From an uncultured Lacinutrix sp. (GTDB lineage Bacteria > Bacteroidota > Bacteroidia > Flavobacteriales > Flavobacteriaceae): DNA of 64,000 nucleotides. The number at the start of each line of letters is the position of its first letter. Positions within the stretch are counted from its first letter, which is position 1. Shown here piece after piece: positions 62,887 through 64,000 of the stretch. The position numbers and the translations under genes were made by a program. Below the pieces are notes generated by a model. That model was not told where the DNA came from. It did no database searches and was given only the letters and a program-made list of their open reading frames with translations. The DNA lies in NCBI GenBank assembly GCA_937129145.1, contig CAKZMU010000009.1:1-64000 (forward strand), in the 5' to 3' direction.

Positions 62887-64000
62887 TTATTCCAAAATCT
62901 CAATACGTCGCTTGGCTTCATTACCAAATTCATCTACAACTGTAATCAAGTGTTTTCCAGGTTTTGGTAAAATAGCCATATCATGAATGGCTTTTGTGCT
63001 TCCAATAAAGGTATCATCCAAATACCAAAAAATAGTCGTTTCTGGTTTTGAGTGCGCTATTTTTAAAATAAGCTCGTTGGTGTTTCCATCAAAATCTTTT
63101 GGTAAAAAGAATTTACCAGATTGCTTAGGATAAATAAATTGCATTGTGACACTTCCTTCAGCTATGCAATCACTTCGGTAAGGAGGTAAGGGTTTGTAAA
63201 ACGGATTTTTAGACTTATAATAATATTCCATTAAAGGAGGTAAAACAAACCATGAGGTGTTTTTAATATTTGCTAATGATTCACAAGAAGAGTTTACTTG
63301 ATATTGCTCCGAAGCATCCAAATGCACTAAAATATGATAAGGACATGGTTTGGTTTTTAATCCACTAAGTTGAATAAACTTAGTTTCGGTTTCATCACAA
63401 TTTGGCGAAGCTCTGTAACCACTTTTTGAGCAAATAGCTACTTCTTGCATTTCATCAAAAGGTTTATTGAACCACTCGCTGTTAGGCAACACATCAAACA
63501 CATCAAATAAAATGGGTGCTGCAGTTTGCACGCCAACCAATCCTGGTCTGCCCTCGCCATCGGCATTGCCAACCCAAACGCCAACAACGTAATCTTTAGT
63601 TACTCCAATTGCCCAAGCATCACGAAACCCAAAACTAGTTCCTGTTTTCCAAGCAATTTGCTTTGATGAATCAAAAAACTGCCAGTTTTCGTCACCTTCA
63701 GGTCTGTTAACTTCCTTCATGCTTTCAAACGTGAGATAAATGGAAGCTGCATCAAACACCGTTTTTTCATTTGAAAGATTTCCGAAGTCAATATCAGCAT
63801 CAGCAAAAACCGTAGGTTCTAAAAATTCATTGGTGTAATACTGACTGGAATTATCATTAAAATGATTCAACGTTCCAGCCATGGCAGCGTAACTTTTACA
63901 CAAATCCCAAAGGTTGCTTTCGGCGCCACCAAGAATCAAGGATAAGCCATAATGATTCGCATTATAGGTTATGTCTTTTAGCTCTAATTGTTTGAGATAA
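62887..64000 (-). CDS. pbpC: Penicillin-binding protein 1C-type, C-terminal part (5' end outside window)
   Basis: A bifunctional peptidoglycan synthase; only the end is present. The frame is open to the window edge (NANHYGLSLILGGAESNLWDL), so the TTG at 63939 is internal. The transpeptidase KTG motif is in QIAWKTGTSFGFRDAW, followed by VVGVWVGNADGEGRPGLVG and the PBP1C C-terminal beta domain (about the last 100 residues, FFLPKDFDGNTNELILKI to HLITVVDEFGNEAKRRIEIL). The catalytic SxxK and transglycosylase domains lie beyond the edge. Confidence 0.92.
   Translation of the reverse strand, partial: YLKQLELKDITYNANHYGLSLILGGAESNLWDLCKSYAAMAGTLNHFNDNSSQYYTNEFLEPTVFADADIDFGNLSNEKTVFDAASIYLTFESMKEVNRPEGDENWQFFDSSKQIAWKTGTSFGFRDAWAIGVTKDYVVGVWVGNADGEGRPGLVGVQTAAPILFDVFDVLPNSEWFNKPFDEMQEVAICSKSGYRASPNCDETETKFIQLSGLKTKPCPYHILVHLDASEQYQVNSSCESLANIKNTSWFVLPPLMEYYYKSKNPFYKPLPPYRSDCIAEGSVTMQFIYPKQSGKFFLPKDFDGNTNELILKIAHSKPETTIFWYLDDTFIGSTKAIHDMAILPKPGKHLITVVDEFGNEAKRRIEILE

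Overview
The window is a contiguous chromosomal segment of a marine-type member of the Flavobacteriaceae (Bacteroidota). The evidence is the AT-rich sequence, Bacteroidota-type promoters (TTTG, about 19 bases, then TAnnTTTG), many TonB-dependent receptors, a PorZ-like protein with a type IX secretion sorting tail, short ATP synthase epsilon, and several flavobacterial families (THC0290_0291, IPExxxVDY, DUF6646, DUF6090). I saw no tRNA, rRNA, IS element, prophage or CRISPR array. Both outermost genes are cut by the window edges (atpD at the left, a PBP1C-type gene at the right).

Layout. 1-5 kb: end of the ATP synthase operon, a NagX-like acetyltransferase with a sodium:solute symporter, and a tandem pair of secreted paralogues. 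5.5-9.2 kb: umuC-umuD and an M61 peptidase. 9.3-14.6 kb: a TonB receptor behind a leader resembling a degenerate cobalamin riboswitch, then a membrane protein, a JmjC/cupin protein and small proteins. 14.8-24.6 kb: a class V aminotransferase, the minus-strand operon porZ-recO-TonB receptor-recX, gdhA and a THC0290_0291 protein. 24.6-33 kb: a cystathionine-type PLP enzyme, a CPA1 antiporter, DinB-like, ArsC-like and other small enzymes, and the yicC-gmk-nadD operon. 33-38.5 kb: a membrane-anchored AraC regulator, a TonB receptor, a BON-LysM protein and a lipoprotein. 38.6-44 kb: gpsA and pheS, separated by a compact restriction-modification-like island. 44.2-48.6 kb: cvpA and a heme-uptake locus (AraC regulator / HmuR-like receptor / HmuY). 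48.7-56.9 kb: DNA polymerase IV, a CYTH protein, a secreted cyanophycinase-like enzyme and the acpP-fabF-rnc / IPExxxVDY-pyk block. 57-64 kb: purN, a viroplasmin-RNase HI fusion, a PfkB kinase, a long PurF-type enzyme, a tandem pair of probable small RNAs and the end of a PBP1C gene.

Most of the content is housekeeping. The parts most worth a second look are (i) the island at 39617-41824: a C5 cytosine methyltransferase, a PLD-fold nuclease with a DRP/DpnI-like winged-helix end, and an overlapping 57-residue DpnD/PcfM-like protein; and (ii) two near-identical 73-74 base units at 62512 and 62764, each ending in an intrinsic terminator whose stem is kept by a G-U wobble although its bases differ, which suggests a duplicated small RNA. 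The cobalamin-riboswitch-like leader and several REP-like palindromes come next.

Several start codons were moved from the longest reading frame because the first possible start lies inside a promoter -7 box or a repeat (gpsA, the PfkB kinase, the receptor at 34357, the RNase H gene) or upstream of an obvious signal peptide.
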